From assembly GCA_003480725.1 (NCBI GenBank), contig QUJQ01000002.1, forward strand, positions 66,744-130,743: a DNA stretch of 64,000 nucleotides, in the 5' to 3' direction. Position numbers and translations under genes: made by a program. The notes beneath the pieces were generated by a model, which was not told the DNA's origin, searched no databases, and was given only the letters and a program-made list of their open reading frames with translations. Source of the DNA: Clostridiaceae bacterium AM27-36LB. GTDB taxonomy: Bacteria > Bacillota > Clostridia > Lachnospirales > Lachnospiraceae. Below, in pieces: positions 8,735-17,753 of the stretch; the first letter of the stretch is position 1, and each line of letters opens with the position of its first letter.

Positions 8735-9145
8735 CTAACTTGTATAATTTTCAAGAAAATTGTATAGTTCTTCTTCATTTTTAATGTATTTTCCATGTTG
8801 TACTTCCTTTTGCACGTCTTCTGGAAGAACTTCCATAATCACATCCGTATATTCGTAGATTTCCCGTTCAGGGAGCTGGTAGACAGCCACATAATCATTG
8901 TGATCTACCAGCAGAAATTCATACTGATCTGAAGGATCCACTCCTGTCTCTTCCGCTGCCAGTGCTTTCTCAGCCACAGATTCGCCCGTCTCTCCCTCTG
9001 CCGGAACCATCTCCACCAGTTCAGTGCCTTTCTGCTCCTCTGGCGGTGCGGCACTCTTTCTGCCGGATACAAATACCATAGCAATCAACGCAGCCACAAC
9101 GACTGCTGCTATCACCGTCGTCCACATCATTTTTCTCGACATCAT
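8735..9145 (-). CDS. Membrane-anchored protein with BofC C-terminal-like domain
   Basis: A 136-residue protein with an N-terminal transmembrane anchor (about residues 8-26), a Glu/Pro-rich linker, and a C-terminal domain of about 60 residues containing Val-Ala-Val-Tyr, a Leu-Pro-Glu turn and a Glu-Glu-Leu-Tyr-Asn-Phe-Leu-Glu end. This resembles the C-terminal domain of BofC, a forespore factor controlling SpoIVB signalling in Bacillus; the resemblance is moderate, and many Lachnospiraceae carry such proteins with no known role. The start at 9145 (or 9142) is chosen because a strong AAAGGAGG lies directly upstream; a start at 9163 would lie ahead of that site. Confidence 0.65.
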   Translation of the reverse strand: MMSRKMMWTTVIAAVVVAALIAMVFVSGRKSAAPPEEQKGTELVEMVPAEGETGESVAEKALAAEETGVDPSDQYEFLLVDHNDYVAVYQLPEREIYEYTDVIMEVLPEDVQKEVQHGKYIKNEEELYNFLENYTS

Positions 9146-9193
9146 AAAACCTCCTTTTTCCATATAGTATGAACTGGAAAAAAGAGGTTTATT

Positions 9194-10846
9194 CTACATC
9201 AGATGAAGCTTTTTCACAATTCTGACCAGTGTATGACCTTTCGGAAAGCCAAGCAGTTCCTCTTCCGTCAGGCCTTTCAGTACCAGCAAAGCAACTCCAT
9301 AGACGATCACAGCTGCAATACATGCAGCCAGAACAGAGATCGCATTGCTCTTACACAGTACATACAAGCCATGATAAACTCCGAATGCGGCCGCACCCAT
9401 CAGAGCAGATGCCAGGAGAGGCACGAAAAAGGTCCTTCGTACTTCCTGCCGATAGCGCATATATTTTGCGATGGATCTGGAATTCAGTACGCACATCAGG
9501 AATGCAAAGAAAATATTTGCCCAGACCACTGCATGAATGTTCATACCTGTCATTACCATCACTACCAGCAGCACCACATGGATGACCAGAGAGATGGCTG
9601 CATGGATCACCGGCAGACGCATCTTGTCCATTCCCTGTAAAATACCATTGGTCAGTGTGGACATTCCGTATAAGACAACGGAAATGCTTCCTGTCTGCAG
9701 CAGCAAGGCAGAGATACGCAAATGATCCTTCGCGCCAAAGAGAAGCTGAAGGATTGGAGATGCCAGTACAGACAGACCCACTGCACAGGGAATACAGATC
9801 ACCATCACAAAACGGATGGCATTCTCTGTCTTTTTACGCATTTCTCTTCTGTCCTTCGCCACTCTGGCTCTGGTCAGCGCAGGGATCGTGGAAGACGCCA
9901 TGGCTGATGCCACTGCGATCGGCACATTCGTCAGCAGCTTATACTCACCGCTGTAAATACCCCACATTTTATCGACAGCCATCGACTCATAATTCTTATA
10001 GGCCATCAAGTGTTTGAAAATACCTTGATCAATGATGCCGCTGATATTGTAAACGGCGGTACTTAAAATAACCGGAAGGATCGTCACGATCAGAAGCCCA
10101 TAAATCTCCCATACGGACTCCGTCTCTCCATGCCTGTCCGAAGCCACTCTGCGGCTCATGACCCGCTGATAGACCAACAGAATGAAGATCAGAAATATGA
10201 GACCTACAAATGCACCTGCTCCGGTTCCCAGCGTACTTCCTGCCGCACCGTAAGCGTAAGCAGCTGTCTTAGTTCCCAGAAGATGATCGATCTTCAGTCC
10301 ATAGTGGAACAACATCCATGCAGCTCCGATGCTGACAGCCGCATTGACCACCTGCTCCACGATCTGGGAGACTGCAGTAGGAACCATACTTCCCAGACCC
10401 TGAAAATAGCCTCTTAAGCACCCCATCAGGGCAACCACCAGGATTGTCGGCGCCAGCACCTGCAGGGCCAGCTTACTCTCAGGTGTATTTACCAGTACAT
10501 CACTGAAAAATCCGGCTCCGAAATACACCAGAAGAGATGCAATACCGCCGGACACCAGCGCAAACACCAGCGTACATCTGAAAATCTTATATGCACTCTT
10601 TGCCTGTCCTGCTGCCAGTCTTGCTGATACCAGCTTGGAGACTGCCAGTGGAAGACTGAAGGATGAGATCAGTAGCATCATAGAATAGACTTCATATGCG
10701 GCTGAATAGTAACTGTTTCCTATGGGACCCAGGATTCTTGTAACAGGGATCCGATAGACCATTCCGATAATGCGCACCAGAATAGATGCAGCGGCCAGAA
10801 TACCTCCCTGCACGATATAATTGGATTTTTTTTTGCTGTTACCCAT
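9194..10846 (-). CDS. SpoVB/MurJ-like polysaccharide flippase (MOP superfamily)
   Basis: A 550-residue protein with about 14 transmembrane helices. The N-terminal Gly-Gly-Ile-Leu-Ala-Ala-Ala-Ser-Ile-Leu-Val-Arg stretch followed by Tyr-Arg-Ile-Pro is typical of the SpoVB/YtgP/MurJ group, which flips lipid-linked cell-wall precursors or is needed for spore cortex. It cannot be told from sequence alone whether this is the housekeeping lipid II flippase or a sporulation-specific one. It lies 21 bp downstream of ybeY on the same strand. Confidence 0.88.
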   Translation of the reverse strand: MGNSKKKSNYIVQGGILAAASILVRIIGMVYRIPVTRILGPIGNSYYSAAYEVYSMMLLISSFSLPLAVSKLVSARLAAGQAKSAYKIFRCTLVFALVSGGIASLLVYFGAGFFSDVLVNTPESKLALQVLAPTILVVALMGCLRGYFQGLGSMVPTAVSQIVEQVVNAAVSIGAAWMLFHYGLKIDHLLGTKTAAYAYGAAGSTLGTGAGAFVGLIFLIFILLVYQRVMSRRVASDRHGETESVWEIYGLLIVTILPVILSTAVYNISGIIDQGIFKHLMAYKNYESMAVDKMWGIYSGEYKLLTNVPIAVASAMASSTIPALTRARVAKDRREMRKKTENAIRFVMVICIPCAVGLSVLASPILQLLFGAKDHLRISALLLQTGSISVVLYGMSTLTNGILQGMDKMRLPVIHAAISLVIHVVLLVVMVMTGMNIHAVVWANIFFAFLMCVLNSRSIAKYMRYRQEVRRTFFVPLLASALMGAAAFGVYHGLYVLCKSNAISVLAACIAAVIVYGVALLVLKGLTEEELLGFPKGHTLVRIVKKLHLM

Positions 10847-10867
10847 ATTTTTCCTCTTATCTTCGTA

Positions 10868-11368
10868 TTAATCCCTTGTAATTCCAAGGTGTTCCAGAAC
10901 AGCCGACTGTCTGGATTCCATATCCTTTGCTTCCTCCGGTGTCATATGGTCATAGCCAAGAAGATGAAGCATGCTGTGTGCCACCAGAAATGCAAACTCC
11001 CGACGCACACTGTGATTGTATTTTTCTGCCTGTTCCTTTACTTTATCAAGTGAGATCACAATATCTCCAAGGAACAGTTCTCCCGTATCCGGGTCAAAGC
11101 AATCCATCTCATGTTCTTCTGCCCAGGAAAAATCAGCCGGGGACTCATATTCCACCTGTGGAAATGATAAGACATCCGTAGGCCTGTCCACTTTCCGGTA
11201 TTCCATATTCATCCGGTGGATCTCCGGGTCAGAGGTCAGAAGAAGATTCACCTGTGCCTCATAAGGGCAGCCTTCCTCCTCCAGTACCTGATCGATCACT
11301 TCGGTTGCTGTCTTTTCATAGTCAAAACCAAGGTCAAGACCGTACTCGTCTTCCAGATCTAGTGTCAT
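10868..11368 (-). CDS. ybeY: Endoribonuclease YbeY (rRNA maturation)
   Basis: A zinc-dependent single-strand RNase acting in 16S rRNA 3'-end maturation and ribosome quality control. The zinc ligands are visible in the His131-x3-His135-x5-His141 motif near the C-terminus of this 166-residue protein. The start at 11368 is set by AAAGGAG four bases upstream; a longer frame to 11410 lacks such a site. It overlaps the phoH gene by 35 bp, the usual phoH-ybeY pairing. Confidence 0.95.
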   Translation of the reverse strand: MTLDLEDEYGLDLGFDYEKTATEVIDQVLEEEGCPYEAQVNLLLTSDPEIHRMNMEYRKVDRPTDVLSFPQVEYESPADFSWAEEHEMDCFDPDTGELFLGDIVISLDKVKEQAEKYNHSVRREFAFLVAHSMLHLLGYDHMTPEEAKDMESRQSAVLEHLGITRD

Positions 11369-12344
11369 GGTTCTCCTTTCTCCGCACTGTTTTCTTCTCA
11401 TATTCTTCATAAGCGGTTACAATCTTCTGTACCAGAGGATGACGGACAACGTCTCTGCTGGTCAGACGACAGAAGCTGATTCCTTCTACTTTTCCAAGCA
11501 CCTTCTGTGCCACATCAAGTCCTGATTTCACATCCGCTGCCAGATCCTTCTGGGTCTCATCACCAGTGATGACTACTTTGGATCCGAATCCCACACGGGT
11601 CAGAAACATCTTCATCTGCGCCTGGGTGGTATTCTGTGCCTCATCCAGAATAATAAATGCATTGTCGAGAGTACGTCCTCTCATATATGCCAGCGGTGCT
11701 ACTTCGATCAGACCCTTTTCCATATTTTTCTGAAAACTGTCTGCTCCCATGATCTGATACAGGGCATCGTACAGCGGACGCAGATACGGGTCTACCTTGC
11801 TCTGCAGATCTCCCGGAAGGAATCCAAGCTTCTCTCCTGCTTCGATTGCCGGACGGGTAAGGATGATCCGCTCTACCTCATTCGCCTTAAATGCGGTGAT
11901 CGCCATAGCCATGGCAAGATAAGTCTTACCGGTTCCTGCGGGCCCAATACCAAAGGTGATCATATCTTTGCGGATCGCATCCACATAAGCTTTCTGTCCC
12001 AGGGTCTTTGGCTTGATGGCTTTGCCACTGATGGTGTGGCAGATCAGGTCACTGTCGATCTCCAGCAGTGCCCCTTCCTTCTTCTCCATAGCCAGAGACA
12101 AGGCATAATTCACATTCTGCTCCGTAATCTCGCTACCTCTTCTGGACAGCTCCAGAAGCTCCAACAGCACCTGCTTTGCACTCTCTACCTGTGCTTCGTT
12201 ACCGATCAGCTTCACTCCGCCGTCTCTGGAGACAACGGTTACGCCGATGGTTCTCTCTATTTTCTTCAAATACGCATCAAACTGTCCGTACACGTTCTGT
12301 ACATGCTCGGACGGAATGTCAAAAAGTTCATTTTCCAGTGTCAC
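11334..12344 (-). CDS. phoH: PhoH-family ATPase (YbeZ type)
   Basis: A 336-residue cytoplasmic ATPase. The Walker A motif Gly-Pro-Ala-Gly-Thr-Gly-Lys-Thr is at residues 134-141 and a Walker B Ile-Ile-Leu-Asp-Glu-Ala-Gln is near 232-238; the N-terminal 120 residues hold a KH-like region. PhoH proteins are thought to act as RNA helicases with YbeY, encoded just downstream. It starts directly after the yqfD stop codon, so it is translated from the same mRNA as the sporulation gene, a conserved Firmicutes arrangement. Confidence 0.93.
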   Translation of the reverse strand: MTLENELFDIPSEHVQNVYGQFDAYLKKIERTIGVTVVSRDGGVKLIGNEAQVESAKQVLLELLELSRRGSEITEQNVNYALSLAMEKKEGALLEIDSDLICHTISGKAIKPKTLGQKAYVDAIRKDMITFGIGPAGTGKTYLAMAMAITAFKANEVERIILTRPAIEAGEKLGFLPGDLQSKVDPYLRPLYDALYQIMGADSFQKNMEKGLIEVAPLAYMRGRTLDNAFIILDEAQNTTQAQMKMFLTRVGFGSKVVITGDETQKDLAADVKSGLDVAQKVLGKVEGISFCRLTSRDVVRHPLVQKIVTAYEEYEKKTVRRKENHDTRSGRRVRS

Positions 12345-13592
12345 TTATGTCTGTTCCCTTTCTTCTTCCAAATGCTGATCGTTCTCCTCTTGGATTTCGA
12401 TCACAGGCCTCTGTGTACGGACTGCCTCTTCTTCCACCAGAAGGCTTCCTCTTGCTGTACACACTTGCCCATTAACTTCTATTTTAACACCATTTTCAAT
12501 AATTTGAAGTCCTTTTATCTTTATTTTTTCAAAAAAGAGCTGCAGCTCATGTTCTGCTCTCTGTTTTGCCTCTTGTTCTGTGTAGATGGCCTCCCTGGGA
12601 ATATACTCTTTTATAGTACGGATCCCAACCGTGATCGGCAGATAGAAGTTTTCCGTGATCCTCAGCGGAACCTCGCTGGTCAGCAGATCCTGATATTCAT
12701 AATCTACTTTTGTAACACCAACGGTGATCCGTCGATTTCCCAGGATCAGATACAATGCCCGCTTCCGCCTGCCTGTATACTCCTTTTTCACATAATCCAT
12801 CGGGAATGATGCCTCATAAGACTGACGGTACTGGATCTTAACATCCGCATCCGCATGCACCAGATGGGTCTGCGCCACCATTCCCTCATCGTTCATGACC
12901 TCCACCTGACTTTTCACCAGCAGATCTCCTGCCTGCACCTGGTCTCCTTCATGAACCACCGGTGTTCCGGCACGGACGATCATGGATATGATCTGTCCAC
13001 TCTTTGCAGCCACCAGATCCGCAGGTTCCTTCTCGTCCACCAGTGAAAAGCTGGCATCCTCATTTTCCTTTATGTGTACGATCAGCCTGGTTCCTTTCAC
13101 CTCTGCCGATGTCCATGTAACCTCTGTAAAATGTTCTCTCAGCTTCTTCTCCAGCTCTTCCCCATGAATCTGCCGTTTGAGCATGCCATGGGTGATGCCT
13201 TCCTCCTGCAGATAGCTTAAGACTACCTGTGTGCTCAGGGATTCATTTCCTTCTATATGGATATTCCAGATGAACAAAGACATTACATACAGAAGGACAA
13301 TACAGAAAAAAGCACCGGCTGCAAACAATTTTCGCCTCCGGTACTTCCACAGTAAAAACGGAAGTCCATGCCTCTCCAGAATGACAACTTTGGTCTGTGT
13401 CTTTCTGACCAGCGGCCGCACCTTCCGAAATGCAGCAATACTCATACACATTTCATATTCTGTTCCGGTACTTCTAAGTCCCCACAACACGATTTTATGA
13501 TGACAGCACAGATTCAGAAACCGTTCCGGTGAATAACCAGACAAGTGAACGACTACATACCCTTTGAGAAATTTTAATACAGATGTCAGCAA
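12345..13592 (-). CDS. yqfD: Sporulation protein YqfD
   Basis: A 415-residue membrane protein with one clear transmembrane helix near residues 91-111 and a large outer domain. In Bacillus YqfD is made under sigma-E and is needed for efficient sporulation. The context yqfC-yqfD-phoH-ybeY matches Bacillus and many Clostridia. The gene overlaps yqfC by 7 bp. Confidence 0.92.
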   Translation of the reverse strand: MLTSVLKFLKGYVVVHLSGYSPERFLNLCCHHKIVLWGLRSTGTEYEMCMSIAAFRKVRPLVRKTQTKVVILERHGLPFLLWKYRRRKLFAAGAFFCIVLLYVMSLFIWNIHIEGNESLSTQVVLSYLQEEGITHGMLKRQIHGEELEKKLREHFTEVTWTSAEVKGTRLIVHIKENEDASFSLVDEKEPADLVAAKSGQIISMIVRAGTPVVHEGDQVQAGDLLVKSQVEVMNDEGMVAQTHLVHADADVKIQYRQSYEASFPMDYVKKEYTGRRKRALYLILGNRRITVGVTKVDYEYQDLLTSEVPLRITENFYLPITVGIRTIKEYIPREAIYTEQEAKQRAEHELQLFFEKIKIKGLQIIENGVKIEVNGQVCTARGSLLVEEEAVRTQRPVIEIQEENDQHLEEEREQT

Positions 13593-13846
13593 TAACGGAT
13601 CTCTCCTATCTGCCCCGATATTTTCATCTCATCTTCTGTATAATAGTCAATATGTAACTGTTCTCCGCACAACGTCATCTGGCAGGTCTTGGTCTGCAGC
13701 CGGATCCGTTGCTCTGTATATTCGATAATTCCTCTATAATTCTCTATGTAAGCTTCACTATGTCCTGTAACCGTCAGCACTGCGGCTCCCATGACCAGAT
13801 CCTTAGGAAGCTTCAATTTTTCAGCCATCCGTTCCCGAAATTTCAT
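13586..13846 (-). CDS. yqfC: Sporulation protein YqfC
   Basis: An 86-residue YabP/YqfC-family protein, recognised by Leu-Pro-Lys-Asp-Leu, then Val-Thr-Gly-His-Ser-Glu-Ala-Tyr-Ile-Glu-Asn-Tyr-Arg-Gly, the family hallmark. It partners with YqfD in sporulating Firmicutes. GGGAG lies upstream of the ATG. Confidence 0.93.
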   Translation of the reverse strand: MKFRERMAEKLKLPKDLVMGAAVLTVTGHSEAYIENYRGIIEYTEQRIRLQTKTCQMTLCGEQLHIDYYTEDEMKISGQIGEIRYC

Positions 13847-13903
13847 GAGGCACTCCCGTCCGGCGGTTTTTAGATATTATATGCAGGCATTTCAGCAATC
13901 ATG

Positions 13904-14437
13904 TCATCGGTATAACAGGAGACTGAACCAGGTCACCACATTTGCACCATTCATAAAAGAAATGCCATATTTTTCTGCCAGATCTGTCACAAGGATTCCG
14001 TAGCTTTCAATACATGGAAACATCTTCTCCGGGTGACGGCAGGGTGCATCCGGATAGGCACATTTTTTACAGATGGCACAGGACTCCGTAGACAACACCT
14101 GTATCGCTTCTGTCTGTTCTGCAAACAGATCCCGTACCTGACGGGTGATCTTCTCATGCTCCATACGAGTAGCCAGTGTCTCCTCCATATTTGCAATATC
14201 ATTGACCTCGGCAATGGTCGTAAAAATAAAACCACCCGTATACTGGCTGCACCGTTTCTTGCATTCTTCCACCGTTCCTACCGCTGGCGGACAGGACCAG
14301 GATTTGCCATACTGGGGACATTCTGTCTTACAGATGTAACGAACCTGATCCAGAAATGTAATATCTGCTATATTGATAAATGCATATTCACATACAGGGA
14401 ACTGTGTCAGTCCCTCTTCTATTTTCTCCTGATTCAT
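13904..14437 (-). CDS. DUF2284 cysteine-rich metal-binding protein
   Basis: A 177-residue protein with many cysteines in the DUF2284 pattern: Cys-x3-Cys-Pro-x-Tyr-Gly with Ser-Cys-Pro-Pro near residues 35-50, a Cys-Lys-Lys-Arg-Cys, and Cys-Ala-Ile-Cys-Lys-Lys-Cys near 120-126, ending in Asn-Gly-Ala-Asn-Val-Val-Thr-Trp-Phe. The family is predicted to bind metal or iron-sulfur clusters; the reaction is unknown. It follows the Lrp-type regulator gene by 19 bp and is likely transcribed with it. Confidence 0.88.
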   Translation of the reverse strand: MNQEKIEEGLTQFPVCEYAFINIADITFLDQVRYICKTECPQYGKSWSCPPAVGTVEECKKRCSQYTGGFIFTTIAEVNDIANMEETLATRMEHEKITRQVRDLFAEQTEAIQVLSTESCAICKKCAYPDAPCRHPEKMFPCIESYGILVTDLAEKYGISFMNGANVVTWFSLLLYR

Positions 14438-14456
14438 GGTAATTCCTCTTTCACGC

Positions 14457-14915
14457 TTATAAGCGAAGACCTTTGATGTCCTTTACTCTGGATAAAATGA
14501 TATTTGTGCTGCACTCCAGCACACCGGGAAGATAATCCATCGTTCCATGAAGAAGCTGTTCCAGTTCTTCCTGAGAGGGACTGACTGCATGTACGTGAAG
14601 CCTGCTTTTCCCTGTCACACGATAAATCTGTGTAACGGTGTCATTCTTTTCCAATATGGAGATCACTTCTTCCAGTGTATCCGGCACGGTCTCAATTTCA
14701 AAATAACAGGAAATCGCACCACTGATTTTCTGTGGATTAATGATCGTTGTGTATTCCTCAATGATTCCTTTCTTTTCCAGTGCCTGTACTCGCATCTTCA
14801 CCGCAACTCTCGAGATTCCAACCTGCTGTCCGATCTCCGAATACGGCATCCTTGCATTCTGAATTAAACACCTTATGATCTTCTGATCAAGATCATCCAG
14901 TCCATCTAAAAACAT
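14457..14915 (-). CDS. Lrp/AsnC-family transcriptional regulator
   Basis: A 152-residue regulator: an N-terminal winged helix-turn-helix (Ile-Gly-Gln-Gln-Val-Gly-Ile-Ser-Arg-Val-Ala-Val near residues 27-38) and a C-terminal RAM/AsnC ligand-binding domain. Members sense amino acids as octamers. It is transcribed divergently from a MATE exporter, with back-to-back promoters whose -35 boxes are 13 bp apart, so it may control that exporter as well as itself. AGGAGG sits eight bases before the ATG. Confidence 0.92.
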   Translation of the reverse strand: MFLDGLDDLDQKIIRCLIQNARMPYSEIGQQVGISRVAVKMRVQALEKKGIIEEYTTIINPQKISGAISCYFEIETVPDTLEEVISILEKNDTVTQIYRVTGKSRLHVHAVSPSQEELEQLLHGTMDYLPGVLECSTNIILSRVKDIKGLRL

Positions 14916-14943
14916 CCTTCAGACCTCCTGCTTTTATCTATTC

Positions 14944-14973
14944 ATTATAGCCCTGTCATTTCTCTTCCGTCAA
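14944..14973 (-). promoter_or_regulatory. Promoter of the Lrp-type regulator
   Basis: On the minus strand TTGACG (14968-14973) and a perfect TATAAT (14944-14949) are 18 bp apart. It faces away from the MATE promoter. Confidence 0.75.
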
Positions 14974-14986
14974 CCAGATGAAAGGA

Positions 14987-15015
14987 TTGACGTCTCTTTC
15001 ATTTCATTCTATACT
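14987..15015 (+). promoter_or_regulatory. Promoter of the MATE exporter
   Basis: TTGACG (14987-14992) and TATACT (15010-15015) are exactly 17 bp apart, a strong sigma-A promoter. Transcription would start about 50 bp before the exporter ATG. Confidence 0.75.
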
Positions 15016-15070
15016 ATAATTACATTTGTTAATTTATACATTACGTTTCGATAGTAAAGGGATAATAATT

Positions 15071-16417
15071 ATGGAACACGAACTGACTAAAGGACCTGTG
15101 ATGAAGACCATGCTGCTTTTCGCAATACCGATGATTCTGGGTGATCTGCTCCAGCAATGCTACAATATCGCTGACACACTGATCGTAGGACGATTTTTAG
15201 GCGCAGATGCACTGGCAGCCGTCGGATCCGCCTTCGCACTTATGACATTTCTCACATCAATCCTGCTGGGACTTGCCATGGGAAGCGGCACCGTCTTCTC
15301 CATCCGCTACGGAAGAAAAGATATGACCGGCTTAAAAGAATGTATCCTTGCTTCTTTTGTGCTGCTGGCAGTGATCAATCTGATCCTGAACCTTCTGATC
15401 TTCATCGGAATCGATGGCATCATCTGGTTTTTGCGTACTCCGGAAGAATTAAAAGGACTGATGCATGAGTATCTGATCGTGATCTTTGCAGGACTCACCG
15501 CTATCTTTCTCTACAATTTTTTCGCATCTCTGCTTCGGTCTCTGGGAAATTCCATAGTACCACTGGTATTTCTCGCCATCTCCGCCGGACTTAACATTGT
15601 CCTGGACCTGTGGTTTGTGATCGGTCTTAAATGGGGTGTCTCCGGAGCCGCACAGGCAACGGTTATCGCCCAGTATGTATCCGGCATTGGCATTGCTCTG
15701 TTTACCTTCATCAAATACCCGGATCTGCTGAAAAAGACACCCGATGTGCATCTGAAAAAAGAACGTTTCCGCGAGATCACCAGCTTCTCGGCTCTTACCT
15801 GTCTGCAACAGTCCATTATGAATTTTGGTATTCTGACCGTACAGGGTCTGGTCAACAGCTTTGGCACTACCATCATGGCAGCATTTGCCGCAGCGGTGAA
15901 GATCGATGCATTTGCCTATCTTCCCGTACAGGATTTCGGAAATGCATTTTCCATCTTTATTGCCCAGAACTATGGGGCAAGACAGCCGGAGCGCATCAAA
16001 AAAGGAATCCGAACAGCGGTCATTACTTCCCTGTCCTTCGGACTCCTTCTGTCCATTCTGGTATGCTTATTTGCAGCCCCTCTGATGAGTCTGTTTATCG
16101 ATGCATCTGAAACAGCTGTCATCGCAGAAGGTGTTCGCTATCTTCATATTGAAGGTGCCTTCTATTTCGCCATTGGTGGCCTGTTCCTGCTCTACGGACT
16201 CTACCGCGCACTGGCAAAACCAGGCATGTCGGTAGTGTTGACTATCATATCCCTGGGAACCCGTGTAGCTCTGGCCTATGCTCTGTCTGCCATTCCATCC
16301 ATAGGGGTGGTCGGCATCTGGTGGTCTGTTCCCATTGGCTGGTTCCTGGCAGATGCTCTTGGTGTGATCTACTACATATTAAAAGTCAATAACAAAGACT
16401 TCACTGCCACCACATAA
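15071..16417 (+). CDS. MATE-family efflux transporter
   Basis: A 448-residue, 12-helix multidrug/toxin exporter driven by a Na+ or H+ gradient. The N-terminus (Thr-Lys-Gly-Pro-Val, then Ile-Pro-Met-Ile-Leu-Gly-Asp-Leu-Leu-Gln-Gln-Cys-Tyr-Asn) is characteristic of the DinF/NorM-like group common in Clostridia. The ATG at 15071 is chosen over an upstream in-frame start at 15026 because AAAGGGA precedes it and the family start fits. It lies divergent to the Lrp-type regulator. The substrate is unknown. Confidence 0.92.
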   Translation: MEHELTKGPVMKTMLLFAIPMILGDLLQQCYNIADTLIVGRFLGADALAAVGSAFALMTFLTSILLGLAMGSGTVFSIRYGRKDMTGLKECILASFVLLAVINLILNLLIFIGIDGIIWFLRTPEELKGLMHEYLIVIFAGLTAIFLYNFFASLLRSLGNSIVPLVFLAISAGLNIVLDLWFVIGLKWGVSGAAQATVIAQYVSGIGIALFTFIKYPDLLKKTPDVHLKKERFREITSFSALTCLQQSIMNFGILTVQGLVNSFGTTIMAAFAAAVKIDAFAYLPVQDFGNAFSIFIAQNYGARQPERIKKGIRTAVITSLSFGLLLSILVCLFAAPLMSLFIDASETAVIAEGVRYLHIEGAFYFAIGGLFLLYGLYRALAKPGMSVVLTIISLGTRVALAYALSAIPSIGVVGIWWSVPIGWFLADALGVIYYILKVNNKDFTATT

Positions 16418-16632
16418 AGTGCTGCAGCAATAATAATTTCAAGATAACTCATCACAGTTTTGCCAACCTTTCGATCTCTGAAGCTGAACATGATTGATAA
16501 TGTTGCCATTGTGGCATACATTCCACTTTCTGCCAGATTTCCCGGCAGAATGCGAAACCATGAAAGTACAGAAAATACAATAAATAATACAATTAACACG
16601 ACCATTAGGGTTTCTTTATTTTCTTTGAACAT
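16372..16632 (-). CDS. Small membrane protein, unknown function
   Basis: An 86-residue protein with three hydrophobic segments (about 8-28, 36-50 and 61-82). Its 3' end overlaps the end of the convergent MATE gene by 46 bp. No family recognised. The composition and a charged N-terminus favour a real gene, but the evidence is modest. Confidence 0.55.
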   Translation of the reverse strand: MFKENKETLMVVLIVLFIVFSVLSWFRILPGNLAESGMYATMATLSIMFSFRDRKVGKTVMSYLEIIIAAALYVVAVKSLLLTFNM

Positions 16633-16674
16633 GTTACTATTATTCTCCTTTGGTAATATCTTTCCTTTACAGGA

Positions 16675-17154
16675 TCATTTATGATAGGGCTCATTGTTAC
16701 GGATACGGAAACTCCGGTAGATCTGCTCCAGCAGAATCACCCGCATCAACTGATGAGGAAATGTCATTTTTGAAAAACTGAGCTTATAATCAGCTCTCTG
16801 AAGAACTGCAGGTGCCAGTCCCAGAGACCCACCGATCACAAATACGATCTGACTGATACCGCCTACATTCCAGCGCTCCATCTGGGCTGCCAGTTCTTCC
16901 GAATCCAGCATCTTCCCATCAATGGCAAGAGCTACCACATAAGCACTTTCTGGAATTTTCTGAAGGATCCGCACTCCTTCCTTTTCCTTGATCTGTGCGT
17001 TCAGCGTCTCGCTGGCCCCATCTGGTGTCTTCTCATCTGCCACTTCCACGATCTCCAGCTTACAATACCTGCTCAGACGCTTGGCATACTCCTTTATCGC
17101 ATCTGTAAAATACTTCTCTTTGATCTTTCCTACTCCGATCACGGTAATTTTCAT
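16675..17154 (-). CDS. rlmH: 23S rRNA (pseudouridine(1915)-N3)-methyltransferase
   Basis: A SPOUT-fold methyltransferase that modifies pseudouridine 1915 of 23S rRNA on assembled 70S ribosomes. The 159-residue length is right; the SAM-knot Phe-Val-Ile-Gly-Gly-Ser-Leu-Gly and the C-terminal Leu-Leu-Glu-Gln-Ile-Tyr-Arg-Ser ... Glu-Pro-Tyr-His-Lys are diagnostic. The start at 17154 is supported by GGAGG upstream and the family start Met-Lys-Ile. Confidence 0.96.
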   Translation of the reverse strand: MKITVIGVGKIKEKYFTDAIKEYAKRLSRYCKLEIVEVADEKTPDGASETLNAQIKEKEGVRILQKIPESAYVVALAIDGKMLDSEELAAQMERWNVGGISQIVFVIGGSLGLAPAVLQRADYKLSFSKMTFPHQLMRVILLEQIYRSFRIRNNEPYHK

Positions 17155-17205
17155 AAAACTTATTCCTCCAACCGGATGATTATAGCACACTTATCTGCTT
17201 TTTTG

Positions 17206-17214
17206 TGATATAAT
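17206..17214 (+). promoter_or_regulatory. Extended -10 promoter element
   Basis: TGATATAAT, an extended -10 element (TG-n-TATAAT), lies 86 bp before the membrane-protein gene at 17301. No clear -35 box is seen. A TATAAT on the other strand (17179-17184) may serve rlmH. Confidence 0.45.
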
Positions 17215-17300
17215 TTTTAAGATATCTGTCGTAAATGTCTATCACACAACGCACGCTTCATGATATCTTTATACTTACATCGAAAAGGAGGACTCCTCAT

Positions 17301-17753
17301 ATGTCCACTTACAATTCTGCAAAAAACCGCCAATCTGAGACCAGATCATCTGCATGGGCCTTTTTGCTGGTGGGATGCATTGGATTTGTGATCATTCTGC
17401 TGGCACTATTAGGTGTAATTCGATTACCCTTTGGCACCTTTCCTCTATTGATCATGGAAGTGATGTTTGTCATCTTCCTTGTCATTGCAGGACTTTCCTT
17501 CAAGCATGCCATGAATATGCTGGATGAGATTTCAAGAGAAAATGATCTGGAGACCCGCATCAGAGACTGGGCAAAAGAAAATCTGACTGTTGACAGTCTC
17601 ACTGTTGATGTGGACACATCCACCACGGAAGAGATGAAATACTTTATGATCACAGAGCTGATCCGTGAACGCATCATGCATGCATTCCCGGAAGTACAAG
17701 AATCTTATGCTGACGAACTGACGGAGAATTTCTATAATGAACTGTTTTCCTGA
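17301..17753 (+). CDS. Two-helix membrane protein, unknown function
   Basis: A 150-residue protein with hydrophobic segments at about residues 19-41 and 46-66 and a charged, helical C-terminal domain of about 80 residues. AAAGGAGG eight bases before the ATG sets the start; an upstream in-frame Met at 17235 lacks such a site. It overlaps the pseudouridine synthase gene by 17 bp and is probably co-transcribed with it. No family recognised. Confidence 0.75.
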   Translation: MSTYNSAKNRQSETRSSAWAFLLVGCIGFVIILLALLGVIRLPFGTFPLLIMEVMFVIFLVIAGLSFKHAMNMLDEISRENDLETRIRDWAKENLTVDSLTVDVDTSTTEEMKYFMITELIRERIMHAFPEVQESYADELTENFYNELFS